Under the pieces are notes generated by a model. The model saw only the letters and a program-made list of their open reading frames with translations, was not told where the DNA came from and did not search any database. Below are positions 1 through 8,269 of a DNA stretch of 64,000 bases, one piece after another. Source of the DNA: Dysgonomonas sp. ZJ279 (GTDB lineage Bacteria; Bacteroidota; Bacteroidia; Bacteroidales; Dysgonomonadaceae). How positions within the stretch are numbered: the first letter of the stretch is position 1; each line of letters opens with the position of its first letter. Where the stretch lies: the NCBI RefSeq assembly GCF_011039205.1, contig NZ_JAAKEL010000004.1, positions 62,001-126,000 on the forward strand. The letters run 5' to 3'. The position numbers and the translations under genes were made by a program.

Positions 1-1
1 T

Positions 2-838
2 CCTAAAGCAGGATTGCTCTCTATGGTAGCGGCTTGGGCAGCTAAAGTGCCCGTAAGGATGCATACATTTACCGGGCTTATTTTTCCATGGAAAAAAGGG
101 TATATGAGTAAACTACTCAAAACAATGGATCAATTAACATGTATAGCTGCTACACATGTTATTCCTGAAGGAGAAGGAGTAAGGAAAGAACTGATAAATA
201 TTTGTAAAGCGAACAAACTATCGAAGGTTTTAGCCAACGGTAATATCAATGGTATAGATGTGGAATATTTTAAACCCATCCCCAAGATTTCGGATAATAC
301 CGTTACACGTTTTGTTTTTGTCGGTAGAATTGTACGCGATAAAGGAATAGAAGAATTGAAAGAAGCTTTTGAACGATTGGACAATGCCGAGTTGGTTCTA
401 GTGGGTCCTTTTGAACAAGATATTGATCCCCTAAGCGATAGTTGTCATAAGTGGATTAGGCAAGGAAACCGAGTAACAAGTGTCGGATTTAGAGACGATA
501 TCCGCCCATATCTCGCAGATGCCGATGTTTTTGTGTTCCCCTCTCATCGTGAGGGTTTCCCTAATACACCTCTTCAGGCCGGATCTATGGGACTCCCTAC
601 TATAGCAACGAATATTTGTGGATGTAACGAGATTATTATCAATGGAAAGACAGGTTTTCTAATTGAACCTCATAATATAGATCAGCTCTACCAAGCTATG
701 AAATCACTTGCCGAAGATGCTGCATTAAGAAAGGAAATGGGTTTGAATGCCAGAGTACATATTGTTGAAAAGTTTTCGCACCAGAATGTGTGGAATGCAT
801 TATTACAATTTTATCAGAATGTATCGCAACTTCATTAA
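2..838 (+). CDS. Glycosyltransferase family 4 (GT-B), 5' truncated by window edge
   Basis: The reading frame is open from base 2, so the gene begins before the window. The visible part covers the end of the acceptor-binding half and the whole nucleotide-sugar-binding half of a GT4 enzyme. The latter starts with FVFVGRIVRDKGIEEL and contains the HREGFPNTPLQAGSMGLP loop. In this EX7E-type loop the second Glu is Gln, a variant I recall as common in CapM-like Bacteroidetes enzymes, so I do not read it as inactivation. It should transfer a sugar from a nucleotide donor onto the lipid-linked repeat unit at the inner membrane face. The next gene starts inside its last 20 bases, so the two are probably translationally coupled. 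Donor and acceptor are not predictable. Confidence 0.9.
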   Translation, partial: PKAGLLSMVAAWAAKVPVRMHTFTGLIFPWKKGYMSKLLKTMDQLTCIAATHVIPEGEGVRKELINICKANKLSKVLANGNINGIDVEYFKPIPKISDNTVTRFVFVGRIVRDKGIEELKEAFERLDNAELVLVGPFEQDIDPLSDSCHKWIRQGNRVTSVGFRDDIRPYLADADVFVFPSHREGFPNTPLQAGSMGLPTIATNICGCNEIIINGKTGFLIEPHNIDQLYQAMKSLAEDAALRKEMGLNARVHIVEKFSHQNVWNALLQFYQNVSQLH

Positions 839-1448
839 ACGAATCTTTGATATTGTAGGGTCTGTTGTTGGGCTTGCATTATTGTTACCTGTATTATTGT
901 TCATAAGCATATTCTTAGCTATCGCCAATCATGGATGCCCTTTCTTTTTTCAGGAAAGACCCGGAAAGAATGGGAAAGTTTTCAGAATTGTTAAGTTTAA
1001 GACAATGAACGATAAACGGGATGAGAATGGAAAGTTATTACCCGATTCAGAAAGAATTCATCCAATAGGACGGTTTGTGAGGTCAACCTCCATAGACGAA
1101 CTTCCACAAATGATAAATGTGTTACTCGGTCATATGAGTTTCATCGGTCCACGTCCGTTGTTGAAAGAATACCTTCCATTATATACATCTGAACAGGCCT
1201 GCCGCCATAAAGTGCGACCGGGAATAACTGGATGGGCACAGGTGAACGGACGAAATACCATTTCGTGGGAGCAAAAATTTGAATATGATGTATGGTATCT
1301 CGACCATCTGAATTTTAAATTAGACATTCAAATTATATGGATGACAATACAAAAAATTGTGATTCGCGATGGAATTAATTCAAATGAGAATATAACTATG
1401 ATTCCTTTCGATACATATTGTCAACAATTTCAATCAGACTTGGAATAA
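819..1448 (+). CDS. Priming sugar transferase (PglC/WcaJ family)
   Basis: This is a bacterial sugar transferase that moves a sugar-1-phosphate from a UDP-sugar to undecaprenyl phosphate, the first step of repeat-unit assembly. The protein opens with a short basic stretch and one hydrophobic segment (about residues 9-32). The conserved catalytic core follows: FFFQERPGKNGKVFRIVKFKTM, DELPQMINVLLGHMSFIGPRP and RPGITGWAQVNGRN. About 209 residues fits the short monotopic PglC-like class rather than long WbaP/WcaJ proteins with extra N-terminal membrane helices. I chose the ATG at 819 because MYRNFIKRIFD matches the usual family start; a longer frame reaches back to 747 with no family similarity. 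It overlaps the preceding gene by 20 bp and precedes PglD- and PglE-like genes. Confidence 0.92.
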   Translation: MYRNFIKRIFDIVGSVVGLALLLPVLLFISIFLAIANHGCPFFFQERPGKNGKVFRIVKFKTMNDKRDENGKLLPDSERIHPIGRFVRSTSIDELPQMINVLLGHMSFIGPRPLLKEYLPLYTSEQACRHKVRPGITGWAQVNGRNTISWEQKFEYDVWYLDHLNFKLDIQIIWMTIQKIVIRDGINSNENITMIPFDTYCQQFQSDLE

Positions 1449-1525
1449 GTAATCGTACTTGGTGCACTCTACGCAAAAGATTGAATATTAAGCTAAAAAT
1501 AAGGATGTCAAAATAATACAATTAC

Positions 1526-2152
1526 ATGAAAAACTTAATTGTTTTTGGTGCAGGAGATCTTGGTAAATTCATTGTATATAACATAGAAATGTTTGACAAT
1601 GAATATAATATACTGGGTTTTATAGATGAGGATGTAAATAAAGTGGGGGGTGAGCTTTGCGGGTTGCCGATATTTGGTATAGGCTATTTGCAATCTAACA
1701 AAATAGATAATTTATGTATCGTTATAGCCATGAGCTCTCCGACGGCAAAAGAGGCAATCTCAAAAAAACTAAATCCCTATGATGTGGAATATCCAAACTT
1801 TATATCTCCTAATTCCTGGCTGTCAAAAGGGGTGAAAATAGGACGTGGAGTTTTAATATATCCGGAGAGTTCAGTTGATTTTGAGACAGAAATAGGAGAT
1901 TTTGTTACAATTAATGCTGGATGCTCTATTGGTCATAATGTTACAGTAGGACAATTCGCAACATTGGCTCCCGGCGTTAATCTTGCAGGATTTACGAAAA
2001 TAGAAGAAAAAGCTAATTTGGGTATAGGATGTTGTTCCATACAAAAAATCAAAATAGGTAGTTGCAGTATAGTAGGAGGTCAGGCGATGTTGATAGAAGA
2101 TGTTGAGTCTGGAAGAACTGTAGTGGGAGTACCTGCCAAAATAATCAAGTAA
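1526..2152 (+). CDS. PglD/NeuD-like sugar O/N-acyltransferase
   Basis: This is a two-domain acyltransferase of the NeuD/PglD family. Residues 1-80 form a Rossmann-like domain starting KNLIVFGAGDLGKFIVYNI. Residues from about 95 on show imperfect hexapeptide repeats (VKIGRGVLIYPESS, IGDFVTINAGCSIGHNVTVG) of a left-handed beta-helix that binds acetyl-CoA. His137 in CSIGHN is a plausible general base by comparison with PglD. Family members acetylate 4-amino sugars or O-acetylate sialic acids. The aminotransferase gene begins on the base after the stop, so both probably act on one nucleotide sugar, with acetylation following amination. The identity of the sugar is inferred from gene order only. 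Confidence 0.88.
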   Translation: MKNLIVFGAGDLGKFIVYNIEMFDNEYNILGFIDEDVNKVGGELCGLPIFGIGYLQSNKIDNLCIVIAMSSPTAKEAISKKLNPYDVEYPNFISPNSWLSKGVKIGRGVLIYPESSVDFETEIGDFVTINAGCSIGHNVTVGQFATLAPGVNLAGFTKIEEKANLGIGCCSIQKIKIGSCSIVGGQAMLIEDVESGRTVVGVPAKIIK

Positions 2153-3343
2153 ATGGAATCAAAAAAAATATGGTTGTCTATCGCCCAAATGGGTGGTCAC
2201 GAACTACAGTACATTCAAGATGCTTTCGATAAAAATTGGGTGGCTCCATTGGGTCCGAACGTAACCGGATTCGAAAAAGATCTTGAAGGTTTTCTTAATC
2301 AGGAATGCCATGTTGTAGCTCTTAGTGCCGGAACAGCCGCCCTCCATCTGGCTATGGTACAATTGGGCGTAGGTTCGAGTGATGAAGTTATATGCCAATC
2401 ATTCACATTTTCGGCATCAGCCAATCCTATTGTATATCAAGGTGCAACACCAATATTTGTCGACAGTGAGGCTGATACATGGAATATCTCTCCCAAATTA
2501 CTGGAAATAGCTATTCTTGATAGGAAAATGAAGACAGGGAAATATCCCAAAGCGATTATTGTAGTGGATCTTTATGGTATGCCTGCGAAAATGGATGAGA
2601 TTATTACCATTGCATCACGATACAATATTCCAATAATAGAAGATGCAGCAGAAGCATTAGGATCTGAATATAAAGGGCGTAAATGTGGCACATTTGGAGA
2701 ATTCGGAGTACTGTCATTCAATGGAAATAAGATGATAACTACTTCGGGTGGTGGAGCTTTGATCTGTAAAAATACAGAAGAGGCACAGCAAACTGTTTTT
2801 CTTGCAACTCAGGCGAAAGAAAATAAGCCGTATTATCACCATGAAAAAATAGGCTACAATTACAGACTAAGCAATATCTGTGCAGGAATAGGTCGGGGGC
2901 AGATGGAAGTACTGTCACAGTATTTGTCGCGAAGGCGAGAGATTCATGCTCTATATTCAGAATTGCTGGCTGATGTGGATGAAATAGCTGTTATGCAATG
3001 TCGAGACAAGGCATTTAATTCTAACTATTGGTTAACCTGCATTACTATCGACAATACGATATTAGAAGTAACAGTAAATGATATTCGCTTGTATCTCGAT
3101 TCTGTTAATATCGAGTCACGGCTACTTTGGAAACCGTTGCACATGCAGCCGGTATTTGATTCATGTCCTGCATATATAGATGGCACATCAGAAGAGCTTT
3201 TCCGCAAAGGGCTTTGCCTGCCTTCCGGTTCGGCACTGACAAATGATGATGTAAAGAGGGTGGTGACCGAGTTGAAGAAATATATATACAATAGTAAGAC
3301 AGAAAAGTCAGATCGGCAGACCGAATTAATTTCGGCAAACTAG
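2153..3343 (+). CDS. DegT/DnrJ/EryC1/StrS aminotransferase (PglE-like)
   Basis: This is a PLP-dependent sugar aminotransferase that would convert a UDP-4-keto-6-deoxy sugar into its 4-amino form. Family landmarks are visible: the ALSAGTAALHLAMVQLGV cofactor-binding stretch, SQSFTFSASANPI-type substrate loop, IIEDAAEALGSEYKGRKCG with the PLP-pyridine Asp, and SFNGNKMITTSGGGAL with the Schiff-base Lys193. The start abuts the acyltransferase stop. Together with the two preceding genes this reproduces the transferase-acetyltransferase-aminotransferase order of Campylobacter pglC-pglD-pglE, so bacillosamine or a related diamino sugar is the best guess. The required 4,6-dehydratase (PglF type) is not in the window. 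Confidence 0.92.
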   Translation: MESKKIWLSIAQMGGHELQYIQDAFDKNWVAPLGPNVTGFEKDLEGFLNQECHVVALSAGTAALHLAMVQLGVGSSDEVICQSFTFSASANPIVYQGATPIFVDSEADTWNISPKLLEIAILDRKMKTGKYPKAIIVVDLYGMPAKMDEIITIASRYNIPIIEDAAEALGSEYKGRKCGTFGEFGVLSFNGNKMITTSGGGALICKNTEEAQQTVFLATQAKENKPYYHHEKIGYNYRLSNICAGIGRGQMEVLSQYLSRRREIHALYSELLADVDEIAVMQCRDKAFNSNYWLTCITIDNTILEVTVNDIRLYLDSVNIESRLLWKPLHMQPVFDSCPAYIDGTSEELFRKGLCLPSGSALTNDDVKRVVTELKKYIYNSKTEKSDRQTELISAN

Positions 3344-3463
3344 AGGTGAGGTATATATAGATACCATCTCTACTTTATATTCACCCAAGATAAAAGATAT
3401 GACCAAAGAGCAAGCATGCCTTCTGTTCTTTAGTTTAAACAGATAAATTACAAAAAAAGAATT

Positions 3464-4195
3464 ATGAAAATTCCATCTAAATTATTTATAGGAATACTTA
3501 TCACAACTTTACTTAGTTCTTGTTCGTCCAAGAAGGTCGTCTATTTTCAGGATATTGATAAGATTGATATGAAAAATCTTACTGCTTATCATAATTATGA
3601 GCCTAAAATAAAAAAAGATGATATGATTGGTATCATTGTTTCAGCTCCGGACAAAGAGGTTGTTGCGCCTTATAACAATGATCCAATGGTCTACATGGTT
3701 GATATCGATGGTTATATAGCTTTTCCTGTATTAGGGAAAATTAAAGTTGAAGGTCTTACTTTGCGAGAACTGTCCAATTGGCTTACTGACACGATATCCA
3801 AAGATGTGAAGAACCCTATTGTTAATGCATCTTTCATGAACTATAAAGTAACAATATTGGGAGAAGTGCGTACGCCGGGAACTTATGTTATGCCAAGCGA
3901 AAAAACAACGATCCTACAGGCTTTGGGTATGGCCGGAGACCTCACTCTGGGGGGAAAACGTGACGATGTATTACTAATTCGCGAAATAGATGGTAATTAC
4001 AAGCATATAAGAATTGACCTTAGGAAATCTGATATTTTATCTTCTCCATATTTTCACTTATGTCAGAACGACGTTATTTATGTGGCTCCAACCTCATCCC
4101 GTACATTTTCGGGATCGAGTCAATCTACCATCATTCCATTAGTTGCCTCTTCTTTAGGATTGGTGATATCAATGGCAGTTTTGATTTTCAATTAA
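3464..4195 (+). CDS. Wza-like polysaccharide export lipoprotein
   Basis: This is an outer-membrane polysaccharide secretin of the Wza/BexD family. The start MKIPSKLFIGILITTLLSSC is a lipoprotein signal peptide ending in an LSSC lipobox. A polysaccharide-export domain follows (about residues 45-125, KDDMIGIIVSAP through DGYIAFPVLGKIKVEGLTLREL). Next comes a SLBB-type segment with VTILGEVRTPGTYVMPSEKTTILQALGMAGDLT. The C-terminus has a hydrophobic stretch (IIPLVASSLGLVISMAVLIF) that may be the amphipathic pore helix. It should form the exit pore working with the Wzc-like protein encoded next. At 243 residues it is shorter than E. coli Wza, which is usual in Bacteroidetes. Confidence 0.93.
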   Translation: MKIPSKLFIGILITTLLSSCSSKKVVYFQDIDKIDMKNLTAYHNYEPKIKKDDMIGIIVSAPDKEVVAPYNNDPMVYMVDIDGYIAFPVLGKIKVEGLTLRELSNWLTDTISKDVKNPIVNASFMNYKVTILGEVRTPGTYVMPSEKTTILQALGMAGDLTLGGKRDDVLLIREIDGNYKHIRIDLRKSDILSSPYFHLCQNDVIYVAPTSSRTFSGSSQSTIIPLVASSLGLVISMAVLIFN

Positions 4196-4250
4196 TTAAG
4201 CAATTACTGTGTTGTAGGCTATATTCCAATAAAAATATTTTGATACAATC

Positions 4251-6665
4251 ATGACTGAAAGAGAATTTTTGAACGATAAGGAACGAGCAATCAAAGTAGA
4301 TTATCGTAAAATAAGCACTATTTTATGGAACATGAAGTATATATTACTCATGTCTATAATATTATGTCTGACAGGGGCTTATTTTTATATTCGCTACACT
4401 ACACCGGTCTATAAGAAGAATATAACTGTAGTTCTCAAGAATCAACAAACTCAGTATTCCGATAATTATCAGCTAATATCTAATACTTTGGGTATAGGGA
4501 ATAAGACTAGCCCCGATAATCAGATATTTATATTGAAATCGGCAACATTGATGAGCCGTGTTGTTGAGCTGGGTAATTTTAATGTTAGGTATTTCAGCAA
4601 AGGTCGTTTTATTGATAAAGAGCAATATACAGACTCTCCTGTTAAGTTTTCGTTTAAACCCAAAGCCAATTATGAGAAGGTTGACATTAATCTGGAAATA
4701 ACATTTTCGACAGGGAAAGAAATATTTATAGACTCTTTGATAGTAAATAACGAACCAGTATCATTACCTGCCCGAAAAATTAATTTCGGACAAATCGTTA
4801 ACACACCTGTTGGTAGTTTCAATCTAACTGCACAAGAAAATATAGATGTTTCCAAACTAATAGGCGAGATGCGTATTACTCGCTCGAATGTAGAAAATGC
4901 TGCGAGAGCATTGACAGGAGCTTTGGAAATAACCTCTTCGGCCCAACAGCCGGATGCTTTAATTATCTCACTAAGAGAAAAGCATCCCAAACGAATAGAG
5001 GATATACTGAATATGCTAATAGACGAATATAATATTCTGACTAAGGAAAACGATAGTCAAAGTATTCTCAGTACGATATCATTCCTCGATGAACGCATCA
5101 TGGGACTGGAGGATGAACTGGAAGAAGTGGAAGGATCGTTTACCAAATATCAAACAGCAAATGAGTTGGTTGATCTTGGTTCGCAGTCTCAGATTGCAAT
5201 GAACTCTGAACAAGGATATAAAGAACGCTCGAATGAACTCAGATTACAACTTAATCTATTGGCTAATATTAAAAAATCTTTTGAGAGTAATGTTCATGAG
5301 CTTATTCCAGCCAATATAGGTATTACTGATGGTACTCTAAACATGTCTATCTCACAATATAATCAATACATTATTGATCGGAACAGGATGTTAGCAGGAT
5401 CTAGTGAGAATAATCCTAAGGTTCAAATAGTAAACGATTTGATTGCTACTTTGAGGAAGAATATTAAGCAGTCAATAGATAATTTAGAGGCTGGTTACAA
5501 ACTCCAGTTACAATCTACAACCAGACAACAAAATTTAAATCAACGCGAATTGATCGCAATGCCTTCAAAGCAACTGGCCCTAACGCGAATGTCACGTTTA
5601 CAGCAAGTAAAGGAGCCGCTCTATACTCTCTTACAGCAAAAAAGGGAAGAGGCATTACTCATGTTATCATCATTGTCTAATCAAGCTTATGTTGTAGATA
5701 AAGCCTTTGGGTCAGACTTCCCAATTTATCCAAAAGGGGGGGATATATATATGCTTGCATTGATTGTATCAATTTTTGTGCCTGTGTTCATTGTGTTGAT
5801 TATGAATATATTTCGTGATAAAATTATTTTTGAAAAAGATATTACAGATCGAACAGACATTCTGTTATTAGGAGCTATTCCTTCGGCATTGAAGAACAGA
5901 AAGTCGCCGATGAAAGCCCATATAATAACGGCTACAGGTCGTGATCCCCTTACCGAGAGTTTCCGCATGCTGCGAACCAAATTAGAGAACTTTACTATCA
6001 ATAAGAAAAAACAAGGAGGGTTAATTCTTCAGATTTCTTCTTCGGGACCGTGGGAGGGGAAAAGCTTTGTTTCTATTAATATGTCTTTATCCTTAGCATA
6101 TTTAGGAAAAAAGGTTCTATTGATTGGAGCAGATCTACATAAGCCGGCACTTAGTAAATATCTGGGGATAGATAGTAAAGAGAAAGGTTTGTCTACGTAT
6201 TTGGCAGGTATGGTGGACGACATACATCAGGTCATAATTCCTCATGAAAGTACCCCAAATTTAGAGATTATCCCGGCGGGTCCGATACCACTAAATCCGA
6301 GTGAATTGCTCTCTCTTCCATTATTAGAGAAAACGTTGGACGAGTTGCGCAATGAGTATGACTATATTATAATTGATTCTGCTCCATTTCTAGTTGTTTC
6401 TAGCGGATTCATTATCAGTAAATATGCTGATTGCACTTTGTACATCGTAAGATCCGACTACACCAAATTTTCGGCTATAGATGCTCTGAACAGTATAGTT
6501 AAGGAGGGTAGTTTGCAATCAGTAATGCTTTTGTTGAATGCAGTCAGTTTTAATAAAAAATCAATTTATGGTGTTAGTCGTTCCGGGCAGGCTTATGGTT
6601 ATGGATACGGCTATGGCTATGTTGAACATAATAAAAAGATTAAAAATAAAAATAACTATAATTAA
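4251..6665 (+). CDS. Wzc-like chain-length regulator and tyrosine-kinase-type ATPase
   Basis: This is a fused Wzz/Wzc protein of the inner membrane that controls polymerisation and export. A first membrane helix lies at about residues 28-50, a large periplasmic domain with coiled-coil character fills 50-495, and a second helix (MLALIVSIFVPVFIVLIMNIF) is near 500-520. The cytoplasmic BY-kinase domain follows. Its Walker A reads SSGPWEGKS (about 597-605), with Trp where Gly is usual. Walker A-prime reads LIGADLHKP and Walker B reads YIIIDSAPF. The tail carries a YGYGYGYGYV tyrosine cluster, the normal site of autophosphorylation, encoded by tandem tatggn-like hexamers. Kinase activity is likely but not certain given the altered motifs. 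Confidence 0.92.
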   Translation: MTEREFLNDKERAIKVDYRKISTILWNMKYILLMSIILCLTGAYFYIRYTTPVYKKNITVVLKNQQTQYSDNYQLISNTLGIGNKTSPDNQIFILKSATLMSRVVELGNFNVRYFSKGRFIDKEQYTDSPVKFSFKPKANYEKVDINLEITFSTGKEIFIDSLIVNNEPVSLPARKINFGQIVNTPVGSFNLTAQENIDVSKLIGEMRITRSNVENAARALTGALEITSSAQQPDALIISLREKHPKRIEDILNMLIDEYNILTKENDSQSILSTISFLDERIMGLEDELEEVEGSFTKYQTANELVDLGSQSQIAMNSEQGYKERSNELRLQLNLLANIKKSFESNVHELIPANIGITDGTLNMSISQYNQYIIDRNRMLAGSSENNPKVQIVNDLIATLRKNIKQSIDNLEAGYKLQLQSTTRQQNLNQRELIAMPSKQLALTRMSRLQQVKEPLYTLLQQKREEALLMLSSLSNQAYVVDKAFGSDFPIYPKGGDIYMLALIVSIFVPVFIVLIMNIFRDKIIFEKDITDRTDILLLGAIPSALKNRKSPMKAHIITATGRDPLTESFRMLRTKLENFTINKKKQGGLILQISSSGPWEGKSFVSINMSLSLAYLGKKVLLIGADLHKPALSKYLGIDSKEKGLSTYLAGMVDDIHQVIIPHESTPNLEIIPAGPIPLNPSELLSLPLLEKTLDELRNEYDYIIIDSAPFLVVSSGFIISKYADCTLYIVRSDYTKFSAIDALNSIVKEGSLQSVMLLLNAVSFNKKSIYGVSRSGQAYGYGYGYGYVEHNKKIKNKNNYN

Positions 6666-6717
6666 AAAAAATCTTGAGCGTTTTTTAACCCATAATATTA
6701 ACAAAACAAAGAACAAA

Positions 6718-6894
6718 ATGAAAAGCGAAGAAAAAGCAATGAAAAAAGAGTATGTATCCCCTCTTATCGAGATTATTGAGGTGGATGTGGAAGAAGGCTT
6801 TGCCATGTCTGTGGAAATAAAAGGAGCTGCAAATGATTTTACTACAAACAGCTTCGGTAACGGAGACGGAGGTAGTACAATGGGAGATTTTTAA
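6718..6894 (+). CDS. Small peptide, candidate RiPP-type precursor with YxxP leader
   Basis: A 58-residue open frame begins at the ATG at 6718; a second in-frame ATG (MKKEYVSP) lies at 6739. The longer frame running back to 6538 only overlaps the Wzc gene and I disregard it. Residues 8-30 read as a conserved-looking leader: EYVSPLIEIIEVDVEEGFAMS, with YxxP followed by alternating acidic and hydrophobic residues. The C-terminal half is rich in Gly, Asn, Asp, Ser and Thr and ends GDGGSTMGDF. No signal peptide is present. Related small Bacteroidetes proteins with YxxP and GFAxS are familiar to me as uncharacterised. The PqqD, kinase, exporter and peptidase genes downstream make a modified peptide precursor plausible, but this is inference. 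Confidence 0.7.
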   Translation: MKSEEKAMKKEYVSPLIEIIEVDVEEGFAMSVEIKGAANDFTTNSFGNGDGGSTMGDF

Positions 6895-6925
6895 CTAAAG
6901 TATGACGACTAAAAAAGAAAAAACG

Positions 6926-7912
6926 ATGAAGAAAATAATATTTGCTACATTAACGTTAGCAATTGGCTTATGGTCATGTTCGCAAAGTGAAGAAAATGAG
7001 AAAACTGACAATACTGACAATACTTCGCATGGTTATGTAAATGTAACAATAGGTACCGAATCGGGAAGTCTCAAAAGTATAGTGGCTCCCGGAGGAGCAA
7101 CTAGTTGGGATCTTGTTGACCAAGTAAAGATTCTAGATGTTGATGGTGTAGAGCAACTGTTTTCTTATGCAGCTGAAACACCTAAAAGTTCAGCTCAGTT
7201 TTCTGGAAGACTGAAATCCGGACAGGGTAAGCAGGTTTATAGAGCGTACCATGTTCCTAAGAAATCTAAGGTTACATTGAAGAATGGTCATATTCTAGTT
7301 GTAGGAAGAGAAAATATTGAAATAACCGAAGATAAAGCGACTAACAATTCAGCTCTATTTGGTATGTATTGTCCAATGGTGGCCACTCCTTTTGAATTTG
7401 ATGCTGAAAACACAAAAGATTCTAAATTAGCTCAATTTTATCATTTGGGTACAATGATTGAAGGTCGAGTTAGTCTGAGAACTCCTCAAGATTCAAAACA
7501 TTTGGACAAAATGTTTGACAAGATAGTGTATGAGGTTAAAGCAATCGGTTCATATCCCTTCTATACCGAAATAGAATTAGACTTAAATAAACTAACGACT
7601 TCTTCGTTGGTTGAAGATTTGAATGATTGCATAATACCTAACAAAGCTGTGAAAACAGATTTAATGTCAACGACTATAAATATGCAAGCACGTTCTATAA
7701 GAAGTCTTATGGAAGAGTATAAATTATTGGGTTCTTATGCTATTCCAATATTTGCTCTTCCGACAGAAGAGGGCTTTAACTATACAGCAACCATCTGTTT
7801 CTATAATCAAGGGAAAGAACAATTGAAACTACAAGGTAGTGGTGTAGCAACGAGATTGAATCCGGCAGGATTGAATATTTTGAATTTCGATTATAAGAAA
7901 ATTGTCGAATAA
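6926..7912 (+). CDS. Fimbrillin-like (Mfa-like) lipoprotein
   Basis: This is a secreted lipoprotein. From the ATG at 6926 it starts MKKIIFATLTLAIGLWSCS, a type II signal peptide with Cys at position 18. An in-frame ATG at 6902 would add eight polar residues and spoil the signal, so I prefer 6926. The mature part begins with a low-complexity acidic linker (EENEKTDNTDNT). Then comes a beta-rich domain with YVNVTIG, a SWDLVDQVKI-like segment and a late YTATICFYNQG strand. That layout resembles the FimA/Mfa-like fimbrillin family, but the match is by feel only. It lies 31 bp after the small peptide gene and is followed by a strong terminator, so peptide and lipoprotein are probably co-expressed. 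Confidence 0.7.
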   Translation: MKKIIFATLTLAIGLWSCSQSEENEKTDNTDNTSHGYVNVTIGTESGSLKSIVAPGGATSWDLVDQVKILDVDGVEQLFSYAAETPKSSAQFSGRLKSGQGKQVYRAYHVPKKSKVTLKNGHILVVGRENIEITEDKATNNSALFGMYCPMVATPFEFDAENTKDSKLAQFYHLGTMIEGRVSLRTPQDSKHLDKMFDKIVYEVKAIGSYPFYTEIELDLNKLTTSSLVEDLNDCIIPNKAVKTDLMSTTINMQARSIRSLMEEYKLLGSYAIPIFALPTEEGFNYTATICFYNQGKEQLKLQGSGVATRLNPAGLNILNFDYKKIVE

Positions 7913-7933
7913 AAATTACCTTAATTAATACTG

Positions 7934-7980
7934 TAAAGGATTATTATTGCTTCTGTAGAATAATAATCCTTTATATTTTT
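7934..7980 (+). terminator. Intrinsic terminator inside the locus
   Basis: A perfect 15-bp stem (taaaggattattatt, 7934-7948, pairing with 7959-7973) with a 10-nt loop is followed by a T-rich tail running to 7982. It sits between the fimbrillin-like gene and the PqqD-like gene. Only about 15 bp separate the tail from the next start codon, leaving no room for a separate promoter, so downstream genes must depend on read-through or on a promoter inside the preceding gene. Confidence 0.85.
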
Positions 7981-7996
7981 TTCTAAATATATCAAT

Positions 7997-8269
7997 ATGA
8001 GAATTCGAAAAGGTTTTAAAATACAGTCTGTAGGAGGAGAGAATATTATACTGTTGCAGGGTACATACGGTGTTGATACCACCAAAATAGTATCGTTCAA
8101 CGATACATCTCTTTTGTTATGGAATATCTATGAAGATAAGGAGTTTACAGCAGAAGATATAGCCGCCTCTCTTGTGGAGGAGTTTGGTATAGAAAGAGAG
8201 CTGGCCACTAAGGATGCTATAGCTTGGATTGATGTATTAGTTCAAAACAGACTGATCGAGCAGCAATGA
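7997..8269 (+). CDS. PqqD-like RiPP recognition protein
   Basis: A 90-residue protein of the PqqD family, the small winged-helix proteins that bind leader peptides of ribosomal peptides and deliver them to modifying enzymes. The pattern fits: an N-terminal beta segment (FKIQSVGGENIILLQG), the FNDTSLLLWNIYEDKEFTAEDIAASLVEEFGIE core, and a C-terminal helix plus strand (AIAWIDVLVQNRLIE). It is free-standing rather than fused to an enzyme. The next gene starts on its stop codon with a 4-bp overlap. I infer that its client is the YxxP peptide encoded 1.1 kb upstream. Free-standing PqqD-like proteins beside HprK-related kinases are also known in exopolysaccharide loci, where the client is unknown. 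Confidence 0.85.
   Translation: MRIRKGFKIQSVGGENIILLQGTYGVDTTKIVSFNDTSLLLWNIYEDKEFTAEDIAASLVEEFGIERELATKDAIAWIDVLVQNRLIEQQ

Noticed and set aside
3344-3463. Terminator between the aminotransferase and Wza-like genes
   Set aside because: The possible stem around 3350-3380 is bulged and lacks a T-tail, so nothing is called there.
6538-6717. N-terminal extension of the small peptide into the Wzc gene
   Set aside because: The extension is an out-of-frame reading of the Wzc tyrosine tail and has no independent support.
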